DNA from: Elymus sibiricus | Taxonomy: Eukaryota; Streptophyta; Magnoliopsida; Poales; Poaceae | NCBI GenBank assembly: GCA_039707655.1 | Contig: CM077676.1 | Coordinates: forward strand, 191,266,936-191,330,935 | Reading direction: 5' to 3' | Length of the DNA stretch: 64,000 nucleotides | In this document: positions 36,002-47,159 of the stretch, in pieces | Numbering within the stretch: the stretch's first letter is position 1 | Layout of the letters: each line of letters opens with the position of its first letter | Made by a program: the position numbers and the translations under genes | The notes under the pieces: generated by a model | The model's input: only the letters and a program-made list of their open reading frames with translations | The model's database searches: none | Told to the model about the DNA's origin: nothing

Positions 36002-39000
36002 ACATCCCCAAGCTTAATTCCTGCTCGTCCTTGAGTAGGTAAATGATAAAAGAAATAATTTATGAAGTGTGAATGCTAGCATAGTGCATAAGTTTGATCA
36101 ATGATAATTTCAATCACTTTTCCTAGCATCATAACAACAACTTTTTCTCACAAAACTCATCATGATAAAGTAGCAATTAAAGATAGAAATTTTGATGTGG
36201 AATGCTACTTATCACAATCATCATATAATCTTTTCTTTTGTTGCATGGACACTTGGACTTGAATGGTTCAAAGCAATAGTCTATAATTTGACATGAAGAC
36301 ATAAATACTCAAGCATACTAACAAGCAACCATGTCTTTCAAAATATCAATGCTAAAGAAAGTTATCCCTAGCCCATTATGCTCAATCATTGATCCATTCA
36401 TGAAACACACTCAATATTAGCTACACACAATGCACAAGTATGACAATAGTTCTCTCTAGTTGGTGCTTTGTAAGAGAAGATGGAGACTCAAAATAAAAAA
36501 GAAAAATTGCATAAAAGTAAATAGATAGGCCCTTCGCAGAGGGAAGCAGAGATTTGCAAATGTGCCAGAGCTCAAAGCTTAAATTAGAGAGATAAAAGTA
36601 TTTTTGAGAGGCATGCTTTTCCTGTCAACGAAAACGACCAAGAATTCCCAATATTTTCCATGCTAGACACATCATAGGCGGTTCCCAAACAGAAAATAAA
36701 GTTTATTTCCTTTCCACCATTCTTTCACAATCCATGGCTAGCCGTATCCACGGGTGCCCTCCATACCAACACTTTCCAAGGAATTTTGTTATTATTATTT
36801 TTGATTCATTATGGGACTGGGCATCCCTATTACCAGCCACTCTCTCGTGCAATGACAAGTGAATAAACACTCATCGTGAGAATAACACACCTAGCATGGA
36901 AAATATTGGCCACCCCCTACCGCTTCATGAGCGGTACGGGCACACAAAACGGAAAATTATTTTGAAAAATTAGAGTTGGCACATGCAAATTTACTTGGAA
37001 CGGCATGGAAATATCGCATATAGGTAGGTATGGTGGACTCATTTGGCACAACTTGGGTTTAAGGAGTTTGGATGCACAAGCAGTATTCCCGCTTAGTACA
37101 AATGAAGGCTAGCAAATAGATTGAGAAGCAACCAACCAAAAAGCGAAAACGGTCATAAACATGCATTGAACATAACTAACACCGAATAATGCACCATAAG
37201 TAGGATATAATTTCATTGCATAACTATTGACTTTATGTGCATGCATAGGGAATCACAAACGTTAACACCAATATTCTTACTAAATCACAATTACTCACTA
37301 ACATGACTCACATATTATCACCTTCATATCGCAAAACTATTGCAAGGAATCAAACTCATCATATTCAGTGGTCTACATAAAAGGTTTTATTATATCCTTC
37401 TTAAATATCCATCACATTAGGACCAAATTCATATTTTAAGCATATTGCCATTACTATTGTCAACTCTCAAAATAATAGAAGTGAAGCATGAGAGTGTATG
37501 ACAAACTACTCCAAAAAGATATAAGTGAAGATCAAATGAGTAGCCAAACAATTAAGTAGCTATGTGAGGACTCTCTCTCATTTAAAAATTTCAGATCTTA
37601 AGTATTTTATTCAAACAGCAAAGAAAACAAAATAAAATGACTTTCCAAGAATAGCACATCTCATGTGAAGAGGCAAAAACTTAGGTTCAACCAAGACTAA
37701 CCGATAATTGTTGATGAAGAAAGGTGGGATGCCTACCGGGGCATCCCCAAGCTTAGATGCTTGAGACTTCTTGAAATATTAACTTGGGATGCCTTGGGCA
37801 TCCCCAAGCTTGAGCTCTTGTGCCTCCTTAATTCCTCTCATATCATGGCTTCTCCTAAATCTTTAAAAACTTCATCCACACAAAACTCAACAAGAACTCG
37901 TGAGATAAGTTAGTATAAATCAACTAAAAACCTTAACATTCTCTACTGTAGAAAATCACTAAAATTATAATTTAACATTGCATACTAAATGTCTCTGCCT
38001 ATTTAATACTCCTATCCACGAATAGAAACATTAAACAAGCAACATCTGCAAACAATGCAACTATAACCGAAATCTGCCAAAACAGAACAGTCTGTAAAGG
38101 GTGAATAAGAATCCATACTTCCCTAACTCCAAAAATTCTGAAAAATTACCACATGGCAGAGAACTCATGCATTCTTACTGTGTAAAAATTTCAGATTTTT
38201 ATCATGTTCTGGCTATTCAGGAATATTCTGAACATAACAGAAAACTTTCTGTTTTCAAACAGCAACAGATGAACTTGCAAACTGAGCATGGTAAAGACTA
38301 TAATTGGCATTTTATTGAACTAAAAGATAAAAAACATGATTATTGATAACATAAAGCAAATCTCAACAAAATAAAATGATGCTCCAAGCAAAACTCATAT
38401 TATGTGACGAATAAAAATATAGCTCCAAGTAAGGTTACCGATAATGTTGAAGACGAAAGAGGGGATGCCTTGCGGGGCATCCCCAAGCTTAGACACTTGA
38501 GTCTTACTTGAATATTACCTTGGGGTGCCTTGGGAATCCCCAAGCTTAGGGTCTTTCCACTCCTTATTCTCCTCATATCGATATCTCACCCAAAACTTCA
38601 ATCACACAAAACTTAACGGAACTTGTGAGATAGGTTAGTATGATAAAAATAAATCATCCACTTAGGTACTGTCAAGACAAGATTCATAATTGCTCTCACA
38701 TAATTCCTACTGTATTCTATCATTTCCACAATTTATATTACTCAATATAAGCTATGGAAACACTAAAACAAGCAAACTATGCACCGAAAATAGAATCTGT
38801 CAAAAACAGAATAGCATGTAGTGAGCGATTTAAAAACCATACTTCTGTACCTCCAAAAATTCTGAAAAAATAGAAAAACGTAAAAAAATTGTAACCCAAT
38901 ACTGTGAAAAAAATTCAGAACTTTTTCATGCTCCAGTACAGAATAGAAATTCCAGCACTGGACACCAAAGTTTCTGTTTTTTCACAGAATCAAATCAACA

Positions 39001-39184
39001 AGCATCCACACTATCCCAAAGGCTTTACTTGGCACATTATTGAAAGAAAACATATAAAACATGATTAATACAGTAGCTTAATCATGTGGACACACAAAAA
39101 CAGAAGGTATAAATATTGGGTTGTCTCCCAACAAGCGCTTTTCTTTAATGCCTTTTTAGCTAGGCATGATGATTTCAATGATGC
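36002..39184. other. Non-coding internal region of element E with repeated purine-tract motif
   Basis: AT-rich. The motif GGCATCCCCAAGCTT or a close form recurs at about 36003, 37741, 37799, 38479, 38537 and 39869; on the minus strand it reads AAGCTTGGGGATGCC, the same as the polypurine tract beside the 3' LTR. A diverged tandem duplication of about 730 bp covers 37696-38426 and 38427-39120 (both with CCGATAAT...TTGAAGA, paired motifs, and AAAATTCTGAAAAA). The 81-codon frame near 38101 is not repeated in the duplicate and is probably chance. Confidence 0.6.
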
Positions 39185-40081
39185 TCACATAAAAGTAAAG
39201 AATTGAAACACAAAGGGAGCATCATGAAGCATATGACTAGCACATTTAAGCCTAACCCACTTCCTATGCATAGGGATTTTGTGAGCAAACAATTTATGGG
39301 AGCAAGAATCAACTAGCATAGGAAGGCAAAACAAGCATGACTTCAAAACTTTCAACATAAAGAGAGGAAACTTGATATTATTGCAACACCTACAAGCATA
39401 TGATCCTCTCTCATAATAATTTTCAGTAGCATCATGAAGAAATTCAACAATATAACTATCACATAAAGCATTATTTTCATGATCCACAAGCATAGAATTT
39501 TTACTACTCTCCACATAAGCAAATTTGTTCTCATCAATAATAGTGGGAGCAAATTCAACAAAATAAATATCATGAGATACTTGATTGGAATAATCCAATT
39601 GAAAATTAAAATCATGATGACAAGTTTCATGGTTATCATTATTCTTTATAGCATACATGTCATCACAATAATCATCATAGATAGCAACTTTGTTATCATA
39701 GTCAATTGAAACCTCTTTCAAAATAGTGGAATCATCATTAAATAAAGTTGTGACCTCTTCAAATCAACTTTTATCAATATAATCATCATAACTAGGAGGC
39801 ATACTTTCATCATAACAAATTTGCACATCAAAACTCGGGGGACTAAAAATATCATCTTCATCAAACATAGCATCCCCAAGCTTATGGCTTTTCATATCAC
39901 TAGCATCATGGATATTCATAGAATTCATACTAGCAACATTGCAATCATGCTCATCATTCCAAGATTTTATGCCAAATTTTTTATTGAATTCTTCTTCTAT
40001 CAATTGAGCACAATTTTCCGCTCCATCATTTTCAAGAAAAACATTATAAAGACGAATGATATGAGGCAACCTCAATTCCAT
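39185..40081 (-). pseudogene. gag: Gag-like ORF of element E, one internal stop
   Basis: Frame from ATG 40081 (MELRLPHIIRLYNVFLEND), 100 bp after the primer site, to 39185: about 298 codons with a single TGA at 39766-39764. Asp/Asn/Tyr-rich (SFDVQICYDESMPPSYDDYI; NDNHETCHHDFNFQLDYSNQ). It lies in the gag position, but I see no zinc knuckle and no similarity to the gag of element F. It is probably the residual coding part of a non-autonomous Athila-type family. Function unknown. Confidence 0.55.
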
Positions 40082-40206
40082 ATTTTTTGTAGTTTTCTTT
40101 TATAAACCAAACTAGTGATAAAACAAGAAACTAAAAGATTTGATTGCAAGATCTAAAGATATACCTTCAAGCACTCCCTCCCCGGCAACGGCGCCAGGAA
40201 AGAGCT

Positions 40207-41823
40207 TGATGTCTACTACACAACTTATTCTCGTAGACTCGTGTTGAGCCTCCAAGCGCAGAGTTTTGTAGGACAGTAGCAATTTTCCCTCAAGTGGATG
40301 ACCTAAGGTTTATCAATCCGTGGGAGGCGTAGGTTGAAGATGGTATCTCTCAAACAACCCTGCAACCAAATACAAGAAATCTCTTGTGTCCCCAACACAC
40401 CCAATACAATGGTAAATTGTATAGGTGCACTAGTTCGGCGAAGAGATGGTGATAAAAGTGTAGTATGGATAGTAGATATAGTTTTTTGTAATATGAAAAT
40501 ATAAAAATAGGAAGGTAGCAAGTAACAAAAGTGAGCACAAACGGTATTGCAATGCTTAAAAACAAGGCCTAGGGTTCATACTTTTGCTAGTGCAATCTCT
40601 CAACAATGCTAATATAATTGGATCATATAACCATCCCTCAACGTGCGATAAAGAATCACTCCCAAGTTCCTATTAGCAGAGAACATAAGATAGAAATTGT
40701 TTGTAGGGTACGAAACCACCTCAAAGTTATCATTTCCGATCGATCTATTGAGCTATATGATACACATCAACCAACTCTAGTGTCACCTAGATACTCCAAT
40801 GTCACCACAAGTATCCGTGAGTTGATTATATGATATGCATCAAACAACTTCATAATCATAATATTCAATCCACACAAAGAATTCCAAGGAGCACCCCAAA
40901 GTTTTTTATCGGAGAAAAGATAATGAAAACGTGCATCAACCCCTATGCATAGATTACCCCAATGTTACCTCGGGAATCCGCGAGTTGAGTGCCAAAACAT
41001 ACATCAAGTGAATCAATATGATACCCCATTGTCACCACGGATATTCATATGCAAGACATACATCAAGTGTTCTCAAATTTGAAATATTCAATCCAACAAT
41101 AACGAAACCTCAAAGGGAAAAGATTCGATTCATCACAACAAGATAGAGAGGGAGAAACACCATATGATCCAACTATATTAACAAAGCTCGCGGTACATCA
41201 AGATCGTGCCAAATCAAGAACACGAGAGAGAGAGAGAGATAAAACACATAGCTACTGGTACAAACCCTCAGCCCCCAGGGTGAACTACTCCCTCCTCGTT
41301 ATGGAGACCGCCGGGATGATGAAGATGGCCTCCGGTGATGATTTCCCCCCTCTGGTAGGGTGCCGGAAAAGGGCTGTAGATGGGATCGTGGAGGTACAGA
41401 GGCTTGCGGTGGTGTAAAAACTCATCTAGGTTAACTTTCGGGGGTTTCTGAATATATATGATTTTTCAGCGTTGGAATCACGCGAAGAGGTGCCACAGGG
41501 GGGCCACGAGCACCAGGGCAGGCGCGCCCAGGTGGCTCATGGGGCCCCTATGGCTCTTCTGCTGCTCCTCCAAAGCTTCCTGAGTCTGTTTCCTTCCAAA
41601 AAAAACCGTCAAAAAGTTTCGCTGCATTTGGACTTCGTTTGATATGGATTTTCTGGAAAACCAAAAACAAGCAGAAAACAGCAACTGGCACTGGGCACTA
41701 GCTCAATATGTTAGTCCATAAAAATCATATAAAAGTCATATAAAAGTGCACCAAAATCATACAAAACTATAATAAACATGGCATGAATACTTCATAAATT
41801 ATAGATACGTTGGAGACGTATCA
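40207..41823 (-). repeat. 5' LTR of element E
   Basis: 1,617 bp. It differs from the other LTR by a ~50-bp deletion at 40751 and scattered substitutions. The right border GACGTATCA is followed by the duplication GCCAC. A GA microsatellite lies near 41226-41240. Confidence 0.9.
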
Positions 41824-42588
41824 GCCACCGCGCCGCACACTAACTGTTAAGGAAGCAATGGCATCCCGCCGCGCTGAGTTCATCGCCGCCCGCGACTGCA
41901 CGCGAACTGGCAAGGAAGCGATGGTCTCTGGCCCGCCGAGTTCCTCGACGTCCGCAACCGCACACCTACGTGGGCGGACTTTGAAGCTGCCATGGCCGAT
42001 TGGGCGGTGGAGCAAGAGGAGGCCAAAGCCACACAGAAGGAGCGGAAAGGCAGAAAGCACTCAAGAAAAGAGAGTCCCACCGCCGCAAGAAAGAAGCGGC
42101 CGCACGCGCTGCTGAGGAGAGCCGGGTGGAGATCCAAGCATGGCGGGCTGCCTCCGATGAGGCCGGGAAGGAGAACGACGGCCTCTGGCCAGCAAGGCCC
42201 GATGCCTCCACCTGCCAGGGTCGCGACGGTAGCTATCGCGACGCTGAGGAGAGCTAGGCAGAGGTCCAACAAGCACGGTGGGCTGCCACCAACAAGGACG
42301 AGAAAGAGAACGCTGGCGTCTGGGTCTGACCAGCATGCGAGAAGTAGTTTGTGTGTGTGTCGCCCGTACGTTTGTTTAATTAATAATGAGCATCTACCAG
42401 TACTACTTACTAGTTTTTTAGAGCAAATTAGTGCCCGGTCAAAAAAACTTGACCCAACCGAGTCATAGCGGTCCCACCTGCAGCCACCCAGAGCTCCTTC
42501 CTCTCTCATCTGCACAACCGGGTCGGAGACGAGCTCGCCGGAGCTAGTTTTTAGTCCCACCTCGCCGCGCGGGGCGGATGCAAGCCGG

Positions 42589-42597
42589 CTTAAATAG
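42589..42597 (+). promoter_or_regulatory. Possible TATA box upstream of the B3 array
   Basis: CTTAAATAG in a GC-rich stretch (42470-42620), followed by a pyrimidine-rich leader CTTCTCTCTTTTTGC and then an AT-rich, intron-like stretch ending in TTTGCAG at 42785. It is the best promoter candidate for transcription through the 770-bp array. From 42331 to 42588 I see no coding sequence. Confidence 0.35.
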
Positions 42598-43241
42598 CCA
42601 CACCGGCGGAAGGCATCAAGCTTCTCTCTTTTTGCATAGGTCGATCAATTCTCGCTGTGTGAGCGAGGCAGGTTTGACACTTGATTGCATTTCATAAACC
42701 TATGATCGTTCATCGAGTGTCAACTTCGCCTCGTTCTTGTACATTGATAGCCCTACTACAATGAAAGAGATTTTTAAATTTGCAGGTTGCTGCAGAAGAT
42801 GCTAACCCATCTTAGCTACTTTCCCTACCTTTTTCTACACAACTGGGCCATTCTCTGCTCTAGCAACACTTGCCTTGCGATGTTTAACTCTGTCAATTTC
42901 AATTTCATCAGCACCAGTTTCAATTTCTATATTAGGTTGTCTGTAGTTAACACGTGCCTTGTTTATTTCAGTAATGCACACTGTGATGTTCAAGTATGAA
43001 CTGTCCAATTCAATTTCATGAATACCAGTTACAAACTTACAATGCACATGTTAGGTTGTTGTTAAGCCTGTTGTAGTAAACTGTTCTATCCATTTTGTTA
43101 CTCTGCCCCTTTGCTACCGTGCCACTACACGCAATGATGATATCATTGGAGATGCTGTCATTTAATTATCATTGCAATTTTTGGTGGATGTTAACCCTGT
43201 TGTAGTTAACATGCCTTTCCATGTACTTACGCAGGGCCACA

Positions 43242-43551
43242 ATGGGCGATGTTGTTGTTTACCGTCGAGGTTAGTTCCATCCCAATGTCTTATAGTATTT
43301 TGTATCATTTGTGCAATTGCAGTTTAGCTTGTAACATTTACTTGCTTCTTGTAGGTACAAATGTCAGCGGCACTGATCCATGCTTCGACACGGAGGAACA
43401 CCTCGCCTCCGCCGCCGCCAACTTGGTGCGGGCTCTGGACCAAACGAAGTGCCCCAGCAACTACCCCTCGGCATTTACAAATAGGAATTGTCCAGTTCAA
43501 TTTTACCAATACCAGTTGCAATGGCTATGTTTTGTACGGTCGATCTATTAA
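43242..43551 (+). CDS. Mini-gene copy 1 (two exons, extended C terminus)
   Basis: Exons 43242-43269 and 43355-43551 (225 nt, 74 codons plus stop), intron GTTAGT...TTGTAG. The product starts MGDVVVYRRGTNVSGTDPCF and shares the body of copies 2-4 (EEHLASAAANLVRALDQ). One base is missing near 43480 compared with the other copies, so the shared stop is skipped and the frame runs 22 codons further, to TAA at 43549-43551. Function unknown. It could instead be an alternative 5' exon of the B3 gene downstream. Confidence 0.4.
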
Positions 43552-44011
43552 GCATGTTGTAGTAAACATGCCTAACCCGTCTTAGCTATTTTCCCTACCT
43601 TTTTATAGACAACTGGGCCATTCTCTGCTCTAGCAGCACTTGCCTTGCGATGTTTAACTCTGTCAATTTCAATTTCATAAGTACCAGTATCAATGGCTAT
43701 AATAGGTTGTATGTAGTTAACATGTGCCTTATTTATTTCAATAATGTACACTGTGATGTTCAAGTATGAACTGTCCAGTTCAATTTCACCAATACCAGTT
43801 ACAAACTTACAATGCCTGACTTAGGTTATTGTTAAGCCTGTTGTAGCAAACAGTTCTATCCATTTTTTAATCTGCCCCTTTGCTACCGTGCTACTCTTCA
43901 CAATGAAGATATCATTGGAGATGTTGTCGTTTTATTACCATTTGCTTTTTTTGGTGGATGTTAACCCTGTTGTAGTTAACATGCCTTTCCATGTACTTAC
44001 GCAGGGCCATA

Positions 44012-44255
44012 ATGGGCGATGCTGTTGTTTACCGTCGAGGTTAGTTCCATCCCGATGTCTTATAGTATTTTACATCATTTGTGCAATTGCAGTTTAGCTT
44101 GTAACATTTACTTGCTTCTTGTAGGTACACATGTCAGCAGCACTGATCCACGCTTCAACCCGGAGGAACACCTCGCCTCCGCCGCCGCCGACTTGGGGCG
44201 GGCTCTAGCCCAGATGAAGTGCCCCTATAACTACCCCTCGGGATTTATGAAGTAG
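44012..44255 (+). CDS. Mini-gene copy 2 (52 aa)
   Basis: Exons 44012-44039 and 44125-44255 (159 nt), in phase across the intron. Starts MGDAVVYRRGTHVSSTDPRF and ends in YPSGFMK before TAG. A short acidic helix EEHLASAAADLGRALAQMK is followed by a CPYNYPSG end. Its frame, splice sites and stop are kept despite substitutions, as in copies 3 and 4. Not recognised. Confidence 0.45.
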
Positions 44256-44781
44256 GAACTGTCCAGTTTAATTATACCAATATCAGTTGCAATGGCTATG
44301 TTTTGTATGGTCGATGTATTAAGCATGTTGTAGTAAACACGCCTAACCCGTCTTAGCTATTTTCCCTACCATTTTATAGACAACTGGGCCACTCTTTGCT
44401 CTAGCAGCACTTGCCTTGCGATGTTTAACTCTGTCAATTTCAATTTCATCAGTACCAGTTTCAATGGCTATACTAGGTTGTCTGTAGTTAACACGTGCCT
44501 TGTTTATTTCAGTAATGTACACTGTGATGTTCAAGTATGAACTGTCTAGTTCAATTTCACCAATACCAGTTACAAACTTACAATGCCTGACTTAGGTTGC
44601 TGTTAAGCCTGTTGTAGCAAACAGTTCTATCCATTTTTAATCTGCCCCTTTGCTACCGTGCTACTCTTCGCAATGAAGATATCATTGGAGATGCTGTCAT
44701 TTTATTACCATTTACTTTTTTTGGTGGATGTTAACCCTGTTGTAGTTAACATGCCTTTCCATGTACTTACGTAGGGCCACA

Positions 44782-45025
44782 ATGGGCGATGCTATTGTTT
44801 ACCGTCGAGGTTAGTTCCATCCCAATGTCTTATAGTATTTTACATTATTTCTGCAATTGTAGAGTAGCTTGTAACATTTACTTGCTTCTTGCAGGTACAC
44901 ATGTCAGCGGAATTGATCCACGCTTCAACCCGGAGGAACACCTCGCCTTCGCCGCTGCCGACTTGGGGCGGGCTCTGGCCCAGATGAAGTGCCCCAACAA
45001 CTACCCCTCGGGATTTACCAAGTAG
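44782..45025 (+). CDS. Mini-gene copy 3 (52 aa)
   Basis: Exons 44782-44809 and 44895-45025, 159 nt. The acceptor here is TTGCAG, not TTGTAG; the upstream acceptor reads TTACGTAG. The product differs from copy 2 at a few residues (AIVYRRG, VSGIDPRF, LAFAAADL) and ends GFTK. All differences keep the frame open. Confidence 0.45.
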
Positions 45026-45544
45026 GAATTTTCCAGTTCAATTTTACCAATACCAGTTGCAATGGCTATGTTTTGTACGGTCGATGTATTAAGCATGTTG
45101 TAGTCAACACGCCTAACCCATCTTAGCTATTTTCCTATAGACAACTGGGCCATTCTCTCCTCTAGCAGCACTTGCCTTGCGATGTTTAACTCTGTCAATT
45201 TCAATTTCATCAGTACCAGTTTCAATGGCTATACTAGGTTGTCTATAGTTAAGACGTGCCTTGTTTATTTCAGTAATGTACACTTTGATGTTCAAGTATG
45301 AACTATCCAGTTCAATTTCACCAATACCAGTTACAAACTTACAATGCCTGACTTAGGTTGCTATTAAGCCTGTTGTAGCAAATAGTTCTATCCATTTTTT
45401 AATCTGTCCCTTTGCTACCATGCTACTCTTTGCAATGAAGATATCATTGGAGATGCTGTCGTTTTATTACCATTTGCTTTTTTTGTGTGGATGTTAACCC
45501 TGTTATAGTTAACATGCCTTTCCATGTACTTACGCAGGGCCACA

Positions 45545-45791
45545 ATGGGCGATGCTGTTGTTTACCATCGAGGTTAGTTCCATCCCAATGTCTTATAGTA
45601 TTTTACATCATTTGTGCAATTGCAGTTTAGCTTGTAACATTTATTGGTTGCTTCTTGTAGGTACACATGTCAGCGGCACTGATCCACGCTTCGACCCGGA
45701 GGAACACCTCGCCTCTGCCGCCGCTGACTTGGAGCGCGCTCTGGCCCAGATGAAGTGCCCCTGCAACTACCCCTCGGGATTTACCAAGTAG
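45545..45791 (+). CDS. Mini-gene copy 4 (52 aa)
   Basis: Exons 45545-45572 and 45661-45791, 159 nt. The intron is 3 bp longer than in copies 1-3. Product MGDAVVYHRG, then THVSGTDPRFDPEEHLASAA and ADLERALAQMK, ending GFTK. It is the copy closest to the B3-linked fifth unit. Confidence 0.45.
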
Positions 45792-46318
45792 GAACTGTCC
45801 AGTTCAATTTTACCAATACCAGTTGCAATGGCTATGTTTTGTATGGTTGATGTATTAAGCCTGTTGTAGTAAACACGCCTAACCCGTCTTACCTATTTTC
45901 CCTACCTTTTATAGACAACTGGGCCATTCTCTGCTCTAGCAGCACTTGCCTTGCGATGTTTAACTCTATCAATTTCAATTTTATCAGTACCAGTTTCAAT
46001 GGCTATATTAGGTTGTCTGTAGTTAACACATGCCTTGTTTATTTCAGTAATGCACACTGTGATGTTCAAGTACGAACTGTCCAGTTCAATTTCACCAATA
46101 CCAGCTACAAACTTACAATACATGACTTAGGTTGCTGTTAAGCCTCTTGTAGTAAAAAGTATTATCAATTTTTTACTCGGTCCCTTTGCCACCGTGCCAC
46201 TCTTCGCAATGAAGATATCATTGGAGATGCTATTGTGTTATTACCATTTGCTATTTTTGGTGGATGTTAACCCATGTTGTAGTTAACATGCCTTTCCATG
46301 TACTTACACAGGGCCACA

Positions 46319-46967
46319 ATGGGTGATGTTGTTGTTTGCCGTCGAGGTTAGTTGCATGCCATGTCTTATAGTATTTTACATCATTTGTGCAATTGCAGTT
46401 TAGCATCTAACATTTACTGGTTGCTTGTAGGTACATATATCAGCGGTACTGATCCACGCTTCGACCCCTTTTGCATATGGGGCAATGAGATATTCATGAA
46501 CAAGCGTCAAGTGAGGAAACTAAGAAAGATTGTTAGGCGAAAGAGACGGGTGATGGGAATTAAACTCTTTATTTACACTTTATCCAAGACAACAGTGAAG
46601 TTTAGGATGGTAAGTAATCTGTTGCCTTTTCCCCCTGCCCGCAACGAGTTACTCTATTAGACATGAATATCCGAAAGTTTTCTCTTTTTAGTGGTTTCTG
46701 AAGCAATTTACTCGTGATTACCTTGCAAACTACATGACCGGAGTGGAGGCAACTAAGGTTAAAATATATAATTCAGACTACCATGATAATGGTCTAGAAG
46801 TCTTCCTGAAGGCGGTGAAGGATGGGCGGGCGATCGTCACAAGGGGTTGGACAAAAGTTATGCGCGCCTTTGGCATGGAGGAGGGCACATTATGGGCATT
46901 CTGCTTCTTCAACACCGTCCGCAGCCAAAATGATTTACACTTCTCTCTTCACCTTTACCGCCTCTAA
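46319..46967 (+). CDS. B3-domain protein, fifth array unit fused to B3 exons
   Basis: Exons 46319-46346, 46431-46609 and 46692-46967 (483 nt, 160 codons plus stop), all with GT-AG introns and matching phase. The first 21 residues are the array N terminus (MGDVVVCRRGTYISGTDPRF). After DP the sequence leaves the array pattern: a basic stretch (NKRQVRKLRKIVRRKRRV) and then a B3-like fold, with FLKQFTRDYLANYMTG, KVKIYNSDYHDNGLEVFLKA and RGWTKVMRAFGMEEGTLWAF, close to the usual W-x-x-F ... L-x-x-G pattern of plant B3 domains. Predicted nuclear DNA-binding protein. It is open and spliceable, unlike most genes in the window. It may be the remaining core of a longer B3 gene. It ends 880 bp before the element terminus. 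Confidence 0.6.
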
Positions 46968-47159
46968 ATATTGTGGTTCATCATAGTTAATTTAGTGCCT
47001 AATTCTGTTATTACTGAACATATTGTACTGAGATTTTGATTTATGGATTGGTTGTTGAACCATTGTGATGAGAATATGAAATACTTGAATTCCACACTTC
47101 ATAATTCAAAATTTGAAATTTTCCAATTCGAATAACAAATTACAGGAAAAAATAAAATT

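Larger units (their letters stand above)
34321..41823 (-). mobile_element. Athila-type element E, non-autonomous
   Basis: LTRs at 34321-36001 and 40207-41823, flanked by GCCAC at 34316-34320 and 41824-41828. On the minus strand the element starts TGATACGTCTCCAACGTATC, and the primer site TGGCGCCGTTGCCGGGGA (tRNA-Asp type, used by Athila elements) is at 40197-40180. The 4.2-kb internal part has one gag-like frame and no RT or integrase. The LTR sequence is one I recall as very common in Triticeae (Sabrina/WHAM-like); the name is not verified. Confidence 0.9.
34314..42330 (+). pseudogene. Charged helical cargo gene, split by element E, broken
   Basis: ATG at 34314-34316 is followed after one codon by element E (34321-41823). 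Leaving out E and one GCCAC copy, the frame continues (PPRRTLTVKEAMASRRAEFI) from 41824. Coding-like sequence then shifts frame: EFLDVRNRTPTWADFEAAMA near 41938-42000, then KKRESHRRKKEAAARAAEES and RVEIQAWRAA near 42060-42150. A TAG at 42255-42257 precedes a second AEVQQARWAATNKDEKEN repeat that ends at 42330. Repeated Glu/Ala/Arg/Trp-containing helices suggest a coiled-coil-like protein. I do not recognise it. It lies in the same strand direction as the downstream B3 array. Confidence 0.45.
42799..46470 (+). repeat. 770-bp tandem array with exon pairs
   Basis: About 4.8 units; matching ATGGGCGATG (or ATGGGTGATG) starts lie at 43242, 44012, 44782, 45545 and 46319, spacings 770, 770, 763 and 774 bp. 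Each unit holds a spacer (CTAACCCGTCTTAGCTATTT, GACAACTGGGCCATTCTCTG), an acceptor ACTTACGCAG, a 28-nt coding piece, GTTAGT...TTGTAG as an intron of about 85 bp, and a second exon. The units are highly similar. The array leads into the B3 exon at 46692. Confidence 0.88.

Noticed and set aside
38101..38346. 81-codon plus-strand frame inside element E
   Set aside because: Not conserved in the diverged duplicate 730 bp further on; AT-rich chance frame.
41992..42560. Minus-strand frame of 226 codons over the charged cargo gene
   Set aside because: Leu/Ser/Pro/Cys-rich mirror of a Glu/Ala/Arg-rich plus frame; no start context or domain.
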